A stretch of 11,287 nucleotides of DNA from Candidatus Rokuibacteriota bacterium. Lineage in GTDB: Bacteria; Methylomirabilota; Methylomirabilia; Rokubacteriales; JACPHL01. The DNA lies in NCBI GenBank assembly GCA_016188625.1, contig JACPHL010000302.1, positions 1-11,287 of the forward strand. The letters run 5' to 3'. The notes beneath the pieces are model-generated. The model worked only from the letters and a program-made list of their open reading frames with translations. It ran no database searches and was not told where the DNA came from. Position numbers and translations under genes: made by a program. Within the stretch, counting starts at the first letter, position 1, and each line of letters begins with the position of its first letter. Of the stretch, positions 1-6,269 are shown piece after piece.

Positions 1-768
1 GCCGACCAGCAGCGTGATGAGCACCACGATGTCGATGCCGATGAGGGAGAAGATGCTGGGGTTGATGAACCCGTTTTGGTAGGCGTACAGCGATCCCACG
101 AACCCGATGAGGAGCGATCCGACGGAGGCGGCCAGCACCTTGTAGCTGGTCACGTCGATCCCGGCCAGCTCGGCGGTGTACTCGTCGTCGCTCAGGGCCC
201 GGAACGCCACCCCGACCCGCGAGCTCATCATGAACTGGTACATGAAGAGCGCCACCATCAGGACCCCGAGGAAGACGTAGTAGCTCGATCGCTGACCCTC
301 CAGCACGCCGAGCCCCATCCCCTTCGTCACCAGCCCCGTCTCTCCGTTGGTCAACTCCCTGAGCCCGTAGATCAGGTTGTTGAAGATCAGGGAGAAGGCG
401 AGGGTCACGATCCCCAGGAAGATGACCCCGAGGCCCCGGCGCACCGAGACGTAGCTGAAGAGCCCGCCCAGCGCTCCGGCGAGGAGCGTCCCGAGCACGA
501 TCGTCACCCAAGGGGACAGATGGAGCTCCCTGGTCAGCACGACGGAGACGTACGCCGCCGAGCCCGCGAGCGCGCCCAGGCAGAGGAAGAGCTGCCGCGT
601 GTGGCCGAAGATCATGTTGAAGGCCACGGCGTAGGCCATGTAGACCAGCGCCAGGGTCGTGATCCTGGCGTAGTAGGCGCTGTCGCCGGTGGCGAGGGGG
701 ACCAGCGCGAGGGCCGCCCCCACGACGAGGAGCGCCCAGTAACCCGCAGCGACCCCGGGCTGGCTCAT
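1..768 (-). CDS. livM: Branched-chain amino-acid-type ABC transporter permease LivM (partial, C-terminus beyond window)
   Basis: This is an inner-membrane permease subunit of a HAAT-family importer, which pairs with LivH to form the translocation pore. The frame is open from an ATG at 768 to the window edge, giving 256 residues without a stop; the C-terminal part is missing. Hydrophobic segments alternate with short loops. The NMIFGHT stretch (about 51-57) matches the usual LivM N-terminal motif, although the typical GQxSxGH continuation is degenerate. The cytoplasmic coupling loop that contacts the ATPases lies at about 185-210 (RALSDDEYTAELAGIDV, the place of the usual AIRDNE...AGI). The start overlaps the livH stop as ATGA, which indicates translational coupling. 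It is the last visible gene of the transporter operon. The family call is secure; the substrate is not readable from this subunit. Confidence 0.93.
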   Translation of the reverse strand, partial: MSQPGVAAGYWALLVVGAALALVPLATGDSAYYARITTLALVYMAYAVAFNMIFGHTRQLFLCLGALAGSAAYVSVVLTRELHLSPWVTIVLGTLLAGALGGLFSYVSVRRGLGVIFLGIVTLAFSLIFNNLIYGLRELTNGETGLVTKGMGLGVLEGQRSSYYVFLGVLMVALFMYQFMMSSRVGVAFRALSDDEYTAELAGIDVTSYKVLAASVGSLLIGFVGSLYAYQNGFINPSIFSLIGIDIVVLITLLVG

Positions 769-1622
769 GTCCAGTACGCCAGCATGCCGCTCGGCCGGAC
801 GAGTATGGTGAGCATCGCCGCCGCCAGGAGGATGATGAGGGTCAGGTAGGTCCCGATGTAGAAGCTGGCGACCGCGTTGACGACCCCCAGGAGGATCCCC
901 GCGACCAGGGTCCCGCTGACGCTCCGCACCCCCCCCACCACGGCGACGATGAGGGCGAAGATCGTCAGCTCGACCCCCATCTCGGTCCCCAGCGAGGAGA
1001 AGAGCCCCTGCGCGATCCCCCCCAGCCCCGCCAGCACGGCGCTCAGGCCGACGATCAGGGTGCGGGTGCGGGTGGCGTTGATCCCGCACAGCTCGGCCCC
1101 GGTCTCGTTCTGGATGATGGAGCGGACGGCCTTCCCCAGCAGGGTGCCTTTGAGGAAGATCGCCAGCAGGATGAACGCCAGGGCCGCGAGGGCCGACGTT
1201 GCCACGCTCGCCGTCCGGATGGTGATGCCGGCGACGGTGATGGACGGATGGGGAAGGCGCACGGTGAGCGCGGTCTCGGGGTAGCGGTAGTTGAGGTAGC
1301 CGTCCACGACGAAGGAGAGGCCCAGGGTCAGGACGAGGCCGAGCAGGAGCCGCTCCTCCCCCTTGTACCGGTAGGCCGGGAGGAGCAGAGATCGATCGAC
1401 GATCAGGCCGAAGACCCCCGCGGCCAGGACGCCGAGGACGCAGGCCGCGACGACGTGCATCCCCTGGCCGATCAGGAGCGCGGCGACGACCCCCCCGACG
1501 ACCGCGAACTGGCCGTGGGCGAGGTTCAGCACCCCCCCGAGGCCGTAGATGAGGGTGATCCCGACGGCGAGGAGCGAGAGCTGGAGCCCCTGGACGATCC
1601 CGTCGATGACGATGGGGATCAC
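765..1622 (-). CDS. livH: Branched-chain amino-acid-type ABC transporter permease LivH
   Basis: Inner-membrane permease of 285 aa, a normal length for LivH. It begins at a GTG, giving an N-terminus reading IPIVIDGIVQGLQLSLLAVG, which is characteristic of the family. The conserved LNLAHGQF motif (about 32-39) sits after the first membrane segment. The EAA-type coupling loop is at about 164-186 (GKAVRSIIQNETGAELCGIN). Several further hydrophobic segments follow. The reading frame stays open far upstream into livF, but only the GTG at 1622 gives a family-like N-terminus, and it lies 5 bases after the livF stop. The end overlaps the livM start by 4 bases. With LivM it forms the pore of an importer energised by LivG and LivF. 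Confidence 0.94.
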   Translation of the reverse strand: MIPIVIDGIVQGLQLSLLAVGITLIYGLGGVLNLAHGQFAVVGGVVAALLIGQGMHVVAACVLGVLAAGVFGLIVDRSLLLPAYRYKGEERLLLGLVLTLGLSFVVDGYLNYRYPETALTVRLPHPSITVAGITIRTASVATSALAALAFILLAIFLKGTLLGKAVRSIIQNETGAELCGINATRTRTLIVGLSAVLAGLGGIAQGLFSSLGTEMGVELTIFALIVAVVGGVRSVSGTLVAGILLGVVNAVASFYIGTYLTLIILLAAAMLTILVRPSGMLAYWT

Positions 1623-1627
1623 GGGAC

Positions 1628-2329
1628 CTACGCCACCCCCAGATAGGCCCGCTTGATCCCGGGATCCCCCAGGAGGTCCCTCGAGGCCCCGGAGAGCTTG
1701 ATCCAGCCGTTCTCCAGGACGTACGCCCGCTCGCAGAAGGAGAGCGCGAGGGGGACCTGCTGCTCGGCGAGGAGGATGGTCAGCCCCTCCTCCCTGAGCC
1801 GGGCGAGCTGGCGGTACATCTCCGCGACGAGGAGGGGGGCGAGGCCGGTGGAGGGCTCGTCCAGCAACAGGACCTTCGGCCTCGCCATCACCCCCCGGGC
1901 GATCGCCAGCATCTGCTGCTCGCCCCCGCTCAAGGTCTCCGCGCGCTGGCCCTTCCGCTCCGCGAGCCGCGGAAAGAGGCCGAAGACGAACTCGAACAGG
2001 CCGTCCCTGTCCCTCGGGTTCGCGTACGCGCCCAGCTCCAGGTTCTCCAGCACGGTCATCTGCGGGAAGAGCTCCCGCTCCGCCGGGATGTAGACGATCC
2101 CGCGCCTGGCGACGTCGGAGGTGTGGAGGCCGTCCAGGCGCGCGCCGTCGTAGAGGATCCTGCCCGCCTTCGGCCGGAGCATCCCGGCGATCGCCTTGAA
2201 GAGCGTGGTCTTGCCGGAGCCGTTCGGACCGATGACCCCCACGGCCTCGCCGCCCCGCACCTCGAGGCTGACCTCCCGCAGCACCGGGGTCTCGTCGTAG
2301 GCGACGTCGATCCGCTCGACCCTGATCAG
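1628..2329 (-). CDS. livF: Branched-chain amino-acid-type ABC transporter ATP-binding protein LivF (likely CTG start)
   Basis: One of the two cytoplasmic ATPases of the importer. From the proposed start it has 233 aa, typical for LivF. Walker A is GPNGSGKTT (34-42), the signature is LSGGEQQ (133-139) and Walker B is VLLLDE (153-158). The H-loop position reads AEQQ, in line with the VEQN usual in LivF. The Q-loop region reads PAER, where family members often have PEGR. The first ATG/GTG in frame is a GTG at 2284, which would remove the first beta strand and the aromatic A-loop residue (Tyr11). In-frame codons continue upstream to a CTG at 2329, 6 bases after the livG stop and 4 bases behind GGTGAGG. 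I therefore chose CTG; the N-terminus IRVERIDVAY is family-like. The family is certain, the exact start codon less so. Confidence 0.9.
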   Translation of the reverse strand: MIRVERIDVAYDETPVLREVSLEVRGGEAVGVIGPNGSGKTTLFKAIAGMLRPKAGRILYDGARLDGLHTSDVARRGIVYIPAERELFPQMTVLENLELGAYANPRDRDGLFEFVFGLFPRLAERKGQRAETLSGGEQQMLAIARGVMARPKVLLLDEPSTGLAPLLVAEMYRQLARLREEGLTILLAEQQVPLALSFCERAYVLENGWIKLSGASRDLLGDPGIKRAYLGVA

Positions 2330-2335
2330 GGCGCC

Positions 2336-3079
2336 TCACCCCCTCCCGAGGTACGCGTCGATCACCGCCTGGTCGCGGGCCACCTCGTCGGGGGTCCCCA
2401 TCGCGATCACCTGGCCGTAGTTGAGGACCATGACCCGCTCGGCGGTCCCCATGATCGCCCTCATCACGTGCTCCACCCAGACGATGGTGACCTTCAGCTC
2501 GTCCCGGACCCGGCGGATGAGGCGCATGGACTCCTCGATCTCGGCGGGGTTCAGGCCGCTCATGACCTCGTCGATCAGGGTGACCTCCGGCCGGGTGGCC
2601 AGCGCCCGCGCCAGCTCGATCATCTTCTTCTCCTGCAGGGTCAGGCTGCGCACGGGCAGGTGCCGCTTGTCGTGGAGGCCCATGAATCGGAGGGTGGACT
2701 CCGCCTGCTCCAGCGCCGTGGAGGCCTTCGAACCCCGATCCTGGCCCCCGAAGAGGGCGCCGACCGCGACGTTCTCCAGCACGGTCATGCTGGTGAACGG
2801 GCGGGGGGACTGTGACACCCGGGCGACCCCGAGCCGGGCGACGGCGTGGGGCCGCAGGCCGGTGATGGTCCGGCCACGGAGGCGCACAGTCCCCCCGCTC
2901 GGCGGGAGGACCCCGTTGACGACGTTCAGGAGGGTCGTCTTGCCGGCGCCGTTCGGGCCGATCAGTCCCAGGATCTCCCCGCGGGTCACCTGGAAGCTGA
3001 CGTCCTTGAGCGCCGCCGATCCCCCGAAGTACTTGGTGACCCGCTCCCCCTCGAGGATGACCTCACTCGGTTGGGACAT
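2336..3079 (-). CDS. livG: Branched-chain amino-acid-type ABC transporter ATP-binding protein LivG
   Basis: Cytoplasmic ATPase of the importer, 247 aa, a normal length. Walker A is GPNGAGKTT (41-49), the Q-loop glutamine is Gln90, Walker B is VTLIDE with catalytic Glu171, and the H-loop is His204 within VEHVM. The ABC signature is degenerate: where LSxGQ is expected the protein reads LTLQEKK (146-152). A relaxed LTL-type signature followed by DEVMxGLxP is, from general knowledge, seen in a subgroup of LivG proteins, so this is probably a functional variant rather than decay. The ATG at 3079 lies 17 bases inside the end of the substrate-binding protein gene. No strong Shine-Dalgarno is visible, so coupling to the upstream gene is likely. 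The stop is 6 bases before the livF start. Confidence 0.94.
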   Translation of the reverse strand: MSQPSEVILEGERVTKYFGGSAALKDVSFQVTRGEILGLIGPNGAGKTTLLNVVNGVLPPSGGTVRLRGRTITGLRPHAVARLGVARVSQSPRPFTSMTVLENVAVGALFGGQDRGSKASTALEQAESTLRFMGLHDKRHLPVRSLTLQEKKMIELARALATRPEVTLIDEVMSGLNPAEIEESMRLIRRVRDELKVTIVWVEHVMRAIMGTAERVMVLNYGQVIAMGTPDEVARDQAVIDAYLGRG

Positions 3080-4247
3080 AGGGCTGGGACGGGGGCGAGC
3101 GGAAGAGCACCTTCGGGCGCCAGTTCGCCCCGGGGTTGATCCCGCCGGGCGGGCTCCCCTTCTCGAAGGTGTAGAGGGTCGGCTGGACCCCCTTCATGTC
3201 CCCCGACTCGGTGTACGACAGCGTCCACCCGTACCCCTCGTAGGCGAACTTCCCGGTCCTGAGGGCGGCCGCGATGGCCTTGGGGTCAGCCGAGTTCGCC
3301 TGCCGGATCGCATCCGCCACCATCCTGACGATCACGTACCCCGAGAAGGCGTTGTGGTCGAAGAAGCGCTTGTAGGTGGCGTGGAACTTCTCGGCCAGCT
3401 TCTGGTACGCCGGGCTCGCGATGTCGCCGCAGGAGAAGTCCACGTACCGGTCGAAGACGGCGTCACCGGCCCGCTGGACGAAAAACTCCGGCGGGTACCA
3501 GGAGCCGACCACGAGCGTTTTCATCCCCAGCTCGGCGGACTGCCGGGTGATGGTCGGGTTCCCGGGCGGGTGCCCGGTGGCCACGATGAGCTCCGGATCG
3601 AGGGCCTGCATCTTCCTCAGATACGGCGTGAAGTCCTTCTCCGGGACGGGGGCGACCTCGATCTGGGTCTTCACGCCGGGGAGGGGGACGATGAACTTCT
3701 CGAAGGACGCCTTGAGGGCGTGCCCCCACTCGTAGTCGGCGAAAATGGCGCCGACCCGGGTGTACTTCCGATCCTTGATCATCTCGGCGATCGGCTCCAG
3801 CACCGTCGGTGCGGCCGGGAGACAGGTCCTGAAGGTGTAGCGCGAGCTCTTCTTGGTGATGCCATGGGAGCCCGACATGGTAAGGAAGTAGGGGACCTTC
3901 AGCGCCTCGGCCTCGCGCGCGACCGCCAGGCCGACCCCGCTCGAGATCACGCCGCCCCCGGCCACGATCCCTTCGCGCTCGACCAGGAACTTGAACGTGG
4001 TGATCCCCTCGGCCGGGTTGTTCTTGTCGTCGCGCTCCACCAGTTCCAGCGGCCTGCCGAGCACGCCGCCCTTCTCGTTCACCTCGGCGATGGCCAGCTT
4101 CATCCCGTCCCGGACGTTGATCCCCCAGGCCGTGAAGGGGCCGCTCAACGAGCTGGCGAAGCCGATCTTGATGGGTTGGGCGTCGGCGGGCATCACCGCC
4201 ATCGCCAGTACCAGAACGGTCAACAGGGTTATCCCTCGTTTGATCAT
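3063..4247 (-). CDS. Periplasmic substrate-binding protein of the Liv-type ABC transporter (LivK/Peripla_BP_6 family)
   Basis: Exported binding protein of 394 aa that delivers ligand to the LivHM pore. The N-terminus is a classical signal peptide: basic MIKR, a hydrophobic core, and a probable cleavage after ADA (residue 23). There is no lipobox cysteine. The mature protein opens with PIKIGFASSLSGPF, the standard start of a type I periplasmic binding fold. VNEKGGVLGRPLELV (56-70) is the usual family motif. The only two cysteines, Cys142 and Cys273, could form a disulfide in the periplasm. The ATG at 4247 has an AGGGAGG Shine-Dalgarno (4257-4263) 9 bases upstream. It heads the transporter operon. 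Members of this family bind amino acids, amides or aromatic acids. The nearby aromatic-type CoA genes favour an aromatic or related ligand, but that is inference. Confidence 0.92.
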   Translation of the reverse strand: MIKRGITLLTVLVLAMAVMPADAQPIKIGFASSLSGPFTAWGINVRDGMKLAIAEVNEKGGVLGRPLELVERDDKNNPAEGITTFKFLVEREGIVAGGGVISSGVGLAVAREAEALKVPYFLTMSGSHGITKKSSRYTFRTCLPAAPTVLEPIAEMIKDRKYTRVGAIFADYEWGHALKASFEKFIVPLPGVKTQIEVAPVPEKDFTPYLRKMQALDPELIVATGHPPGNPTITRQSAELGMKTLVVGSWYPPEFFVQRAGDAVFDRYVDFSCGDIASPAYQKLAEKFHATYKRFFDHNAFSGYVIVRMVADAIRQANSADPKAIAAALRTGKFAYEGYGWTLSYTESGDMKGVQPTLYTFEKGSPPGGINPGANWRPKVLFRSPPSQPYVPTE

Positions 4248-4256
4248 GCCGGAGCG

Positions 4257-4263
4257 CCTCCCT
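4257..4263 (-). promoter_or_regulatory. Shine-Dalgarno of the substrate-binding protein gene
   Basis: AGGGAGG on the minus strand, 9 bases before the ATG at 4247. It supports this start and shows that the transporter operon begins translation here rather than being coupled to an upstream gene. Confidence 0.7.
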
Positions 4264-4444
4264 GAATCGTCACTCGGTCGGAAGTCCCCACCTCTGCCCC
4301 ATGTCGCAGCCGCCTTTCACCCCCCCTCGCGGGCCCGTATCCCACGCCCTCTCGGGCGCCCGATTGCCGGAAACCTGCCGACCACCCGCCGGGCAGCGGG
4401 CGCCCCACGCCGGCTAATCTACCCCAGAAACGGCCGCCGCGCCA

Positions 4445-4490
4445 GCCCCCCCGAGCTAGTGCCACTGCACTAGCCGACTCGGAGGGGGGC
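4445..4490 (-). terminator. Long imperfect hairpin, probable terminator of the oxygenase/hydratase operon (or operator)
   Basis: The core is an 8-bp perfect inverted repeat, GCTAGTGC (4455-4462) and GCACTAGC (4467-4474), around a 4-base loop CACT. Pairing continues outward through 4451-4454 with 4479-4482, after a small bulge, and then through a C-run (4446-4450) against a G-run (4484-4488). The total is about 17 bp. It begins about 20 bases after the enoyl-CoA hydratase stop, the position of a transcription terminator. No T-run follows on either strand, so it would be a U-less hairpin. A regulatory operator for the downstream transporter operon is the alternative. Confidence 0.45.
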
Positions 4491-4510
4491 CCCGCCTCCC
4501 TCCGAGTTCC

Positions 4511-5290
4511 CTAGCGGCCGCGGAAGCTCGGGGCGCGCTTCTCGACGAAGGCGCGGGAGCCCTCCTGGAAATCCTCGCTGGCGAACGCGATGCCGCCGCA
4601 CGTCCGTTCCAGGCTCAGCCCGCCCGCCAGCGGCATCTCCAGCCCCTCGGTGACGCACCGTTTGATCAGCCCGATCGTCAGCGTGGGCCCCTGGGCCAGC
4701 GTCTTCGCGTACTCCGCGATCTTGGGCAAGAGCTCGTTCGGCTCGAAGACGCGATCCACCAGACCGATGGCGAGCGCCTCGTCCGCGGTCACCGTCTCCC
4801 CCGTGATCATCATGTGAAGGGCGCGTCCCTTGCCGACGAGCCTCGGGAGCCGCTGGGTGCCTCCCATGTTGGGGACCGCGCCGATCTTGGCCTCGACGAG
4901 CCCCAGGCGGCCGCTCCCGCGGGCCATGAAGCGCAGGTCGCAAGCCATGGCGATCTCGAGCCCGCCGCCCAGGGCGTGCCCCTCGATCGCGGCGATCACG
5001 ACCTTCGGCAACCGCTCCAGCTTGTCCAGCGCCTGATGGCCCACCAGGGCGAAGGTCGTGAGGGCCTCCAAGGGCGCGCCGAGGAAGCTGTTGATGTCCG
5101 CCCCCGCGCTGAAGAACTTGGGGGTGCCCTTCACGATGACGACCTTGGCCGCGTCGAGGTATCTCACCTCCTCGATGGCCGCGTCCAGGTCCTTGAGGAA
5201 GTCCAGGTTGTAGGCGTTCGCGGGGGGGCGGTTCAGCTCGAGGAACGCCACCGGCCCGTCCAGCTTCACGCCGACGAAGTTCGTCCCCAT
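4511..5290 (-). CDS. Enoyl-CoA hydratase/isomerase (crotonase family)
   Basis: Cytoplasmic crotonase-fold enzyme of 259 aa, a full normal length. The CoA/oxyanion-hole motif SAGADI is at 61-66, and the second oxyanion segment HALGGGLEIAMACD is at 105-118. Both glutamates of classical hydratases are present: Glu112 in GGGLE and Glu133 in LVEAKIG. The PNMGGTQRLPRLVG motif (140-153) follows. Retention of both acids favours true hydratase activity, though PaaG-type isomerisation cannot be excluded. A GTG at 5293 directly precedes the ATG at 5290. I chose the ATG because AGAGGAG (5299-5305) is 8 bases from it and only 5 from the GTG. The gene lies 40 bases downstream of the PaaA-like gene and is probably cotranscribed, placing it in a CoA-thioester degradation step. 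Confidence 0.93.
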   Translation of the reverse strand: MGTNFVGVKLDGPVAFLELNRPPANAYNLDFLKDLDAAIEEVRYLDAAKVVIVKGTPKFFSAGADINSFLGAPLEALTTFALVGHQALDKLERLPKVVIAAIEGHALGGGLEIAMACDLRFMARGSGRLGLVEAKIGAVPNMGGTQRLPRLVGKGRALHMMITGETVTADEALAIGLVDRVFEPNELLPKIAEYAKTLAQGPTLTIGLIKRCVTEGLEMPLAGGLSLERTCGGIAFASEDFQEGSRAFVEKRAPSFRGR

Positions 5291-5330
5291 CACTCAGGCT
5301 CCTCTCGGCTCTGCGGGATGTGAAAGCGCC

Positions 5331-6059
5331 CTAGAGATACTTGCGAAGCGACGTGACGTCGGGCACGTCCAGGCCGAGCTCCCGGATCAGCGGCTCGACC
5401 TCCCGGACGAACGCCTGCCGGGCCTCCCCGTTGGTCCGTCGCTTGAGGCCGAGCTCGACGTACCGGACGCTCCGCCTGGAGTCCGAGCGTCCGAACATGT
5501 CGAGGGCGGTGGCGTACCACTGGGGCAGGAGGCGCTGGACGTCGGCCCTCCCTTCGGGCGTCTTGCAGATCCTCCGGAGATTGTAAAAGCCCGCGTTGCC
5601 GTGGCCGGTCTCGTCGCGGACGATGGCGGGCGCGACTCTCGCCAGCGGCAGGTAGCTCGAGTCGATCCACTCCTCGGCCTGGAACCGCCCCACGCGGTCC
5701 GCGAGGAAGTTGAACAGCCCGAACTCCGTCCACGACTCCAGCCACTTGTCGAAGACATAGAGGTTCCGGTGCTCCCCCTCGAACTCCTGCTCGGTCACCT
5801 CGACGCCAAGGTCCCTGAGCAGCTTGTAGGCGATCAACCCGTGCCGGGTCTCCTCGGCCAGGTACTGGGCGACCTTCACCCGGTCCTCCAGGGTCGGGGC
5901 GAGGTTCGCGATGTGGGCGTACTGGGCCCACCCCTTCGGGAAGAGGAGATAGGTCTCCGTGTCCGCCTGGATCCGCAGCAGCCGGATGAGGAGATCCCGA
6001 TACTCCTCGGGCATGGGATCCGTCGCCTCATATTGCGTCCTGGCGGTCTGCGTGCTCAT
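5331..6059 (-). CDS. PaaA/PaaC-like ferritin-fold di-iron oxygenase-type protein (phenylacetate catabolic family)
   Basis: A 242-aa soluble helical protein resembling the phenylacetyl-CoA 1,2-epoxidase catalytic family (PF05138/PaaA-like). The segment EYRDLLIRLLRIQADTE (19-35) and the following TLEDRVKVAQYLAEETRHG resemble PaaA. A complete di-iron carboxylate set can be proposed: Glu35, Glu70-x-x-His73, Glu129 or Glu130, and Glu150-x-x-His153 (in RDETGHG). The length is closer to PaaC than to the longer PaaA, but metal ligands argue for a catalytic rather than structural subunit. No paaB, paaD or paaE reductase gene is adjacent, so partners must be elsewhere or absent. The ATG at 6059 has a GGGGAG (6068-6073) 8 bases upstream. 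It is the first gene of a two-gene unit with the enoyl-CoA hydratase. The family is fairly sure; substrate and reaction are inferred. Confidence 0.8.
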   Translation of the reverse strand: MSTQTARTQYEATDPMPEEYRDLLIRLLRIQADTETYLLFPKGWAQYAHIANLAPTLEDRVKVAQYLAEETRHGLIAYKLLRDLGVEVTEQEFEGEHRNLYVFDKWLESWTEFGLFNFLADRVGRFQAEEWIDSSYLPLARVAPAIVRDETGHGNAGFYNLRRICKTPEGRADVQRLLPQWYATALDMFGRSDSRRSVRYVELGLKRRTNGEARQAFVREVEPLIRELGLDVPDVTSLRKYL

Positions 6060-6113
6060 CGCCCCTACTCCCCGGCCCGATGTTTGGAGATTCAGCGGTC
6101 GTAGGTGAAAATG

Positions 6114-6142
6114 ATCATAGTCCGGGACGTTCGACGTGTCGA
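6114..6142 (-). promoter_or_regulatory. Predicted sigma70-type promoter for the PaaA-like/enoyl-CoA hydratase unit
   Basis: On the minus strand, TCGACA (6142-6137, 5 of 6 to the -35 consensus) and TATGAT (6119-6114, 5 of 6 to the -10 consensus) are separated by exactly 17 bases. Transcription would start near 6107, leaving a leader of about 48 bases before the ATG at 6059. The spacer and -35 contain ACGT-TCG-ACGT (6127-6137), and the -10 lies in the palindrome ATGATCAT (6111-6118); either could bind a regulator. This AT-richer island stands out in a very GC-rich window. Confidence 0.55.
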
Positions 6143-6254
6143 GGCCCTTTGCCGATCACGTGAGGAGCCCTCTGGATCCGGCGGCAGCAGCCCCACCGGG
6201 CCCGGAGGGGGTCCACTGGAAACTCGTCGTAACCAGTTGATTTCTATGGCACAG

Positions 6255-6262
6255 AAAGGAGG
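6255..6262 (+). promoter_or_regulatory. Strong Shine-Dalgarno of the peroxiredoxin gene
   Basis: AAAGGAGG, a near-perfect anti-16S match, lies 7 bases before the ATG at 6270. It decides the start in favour of this ATG over in-frame ATGs at 6105, 6111 and 6246, and shows the gene is built for efficient translation, which argues against a dead pseudogene. Confidence 0.8.
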
Positions 6263-6269
6263 CCGTCTC

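Noticed and set aside
765-2339. A 524-codon frame that would fuse extra N-terminal sequence to LivH
   Set aside because: The N-terminal half is antisense-quality filler overlapping livF, whose frame has all ABC ATPase motifs. LivH begins at the GTG at 1622.
2421-4265. A 614-codon plus-strand open frame
   Set aside because: It lies opposite livG and the substrate-binding protein, has biased His/Arg/Gly/Pro composition and no recognisable domain; it is a GC-driven shadow.
4352-4363. A 12-base perfect palindrome TCGGGCGCCCGA in the leader of the transporter operon
   Set aside because: In a GC-rich window of this size a few such palindromes are expected by chance; nothing else marks it as an operator.
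4244-4465. A possible 73-aa small protein upstream of the substrate-binding protein gene on the minus strand
   Set aside because: Gly/Arg-rich composition with no motif, and it would overlap the start of the binding-protein gene, whose own Shine-Dalgarno is clear. Treated as non-coding leader.
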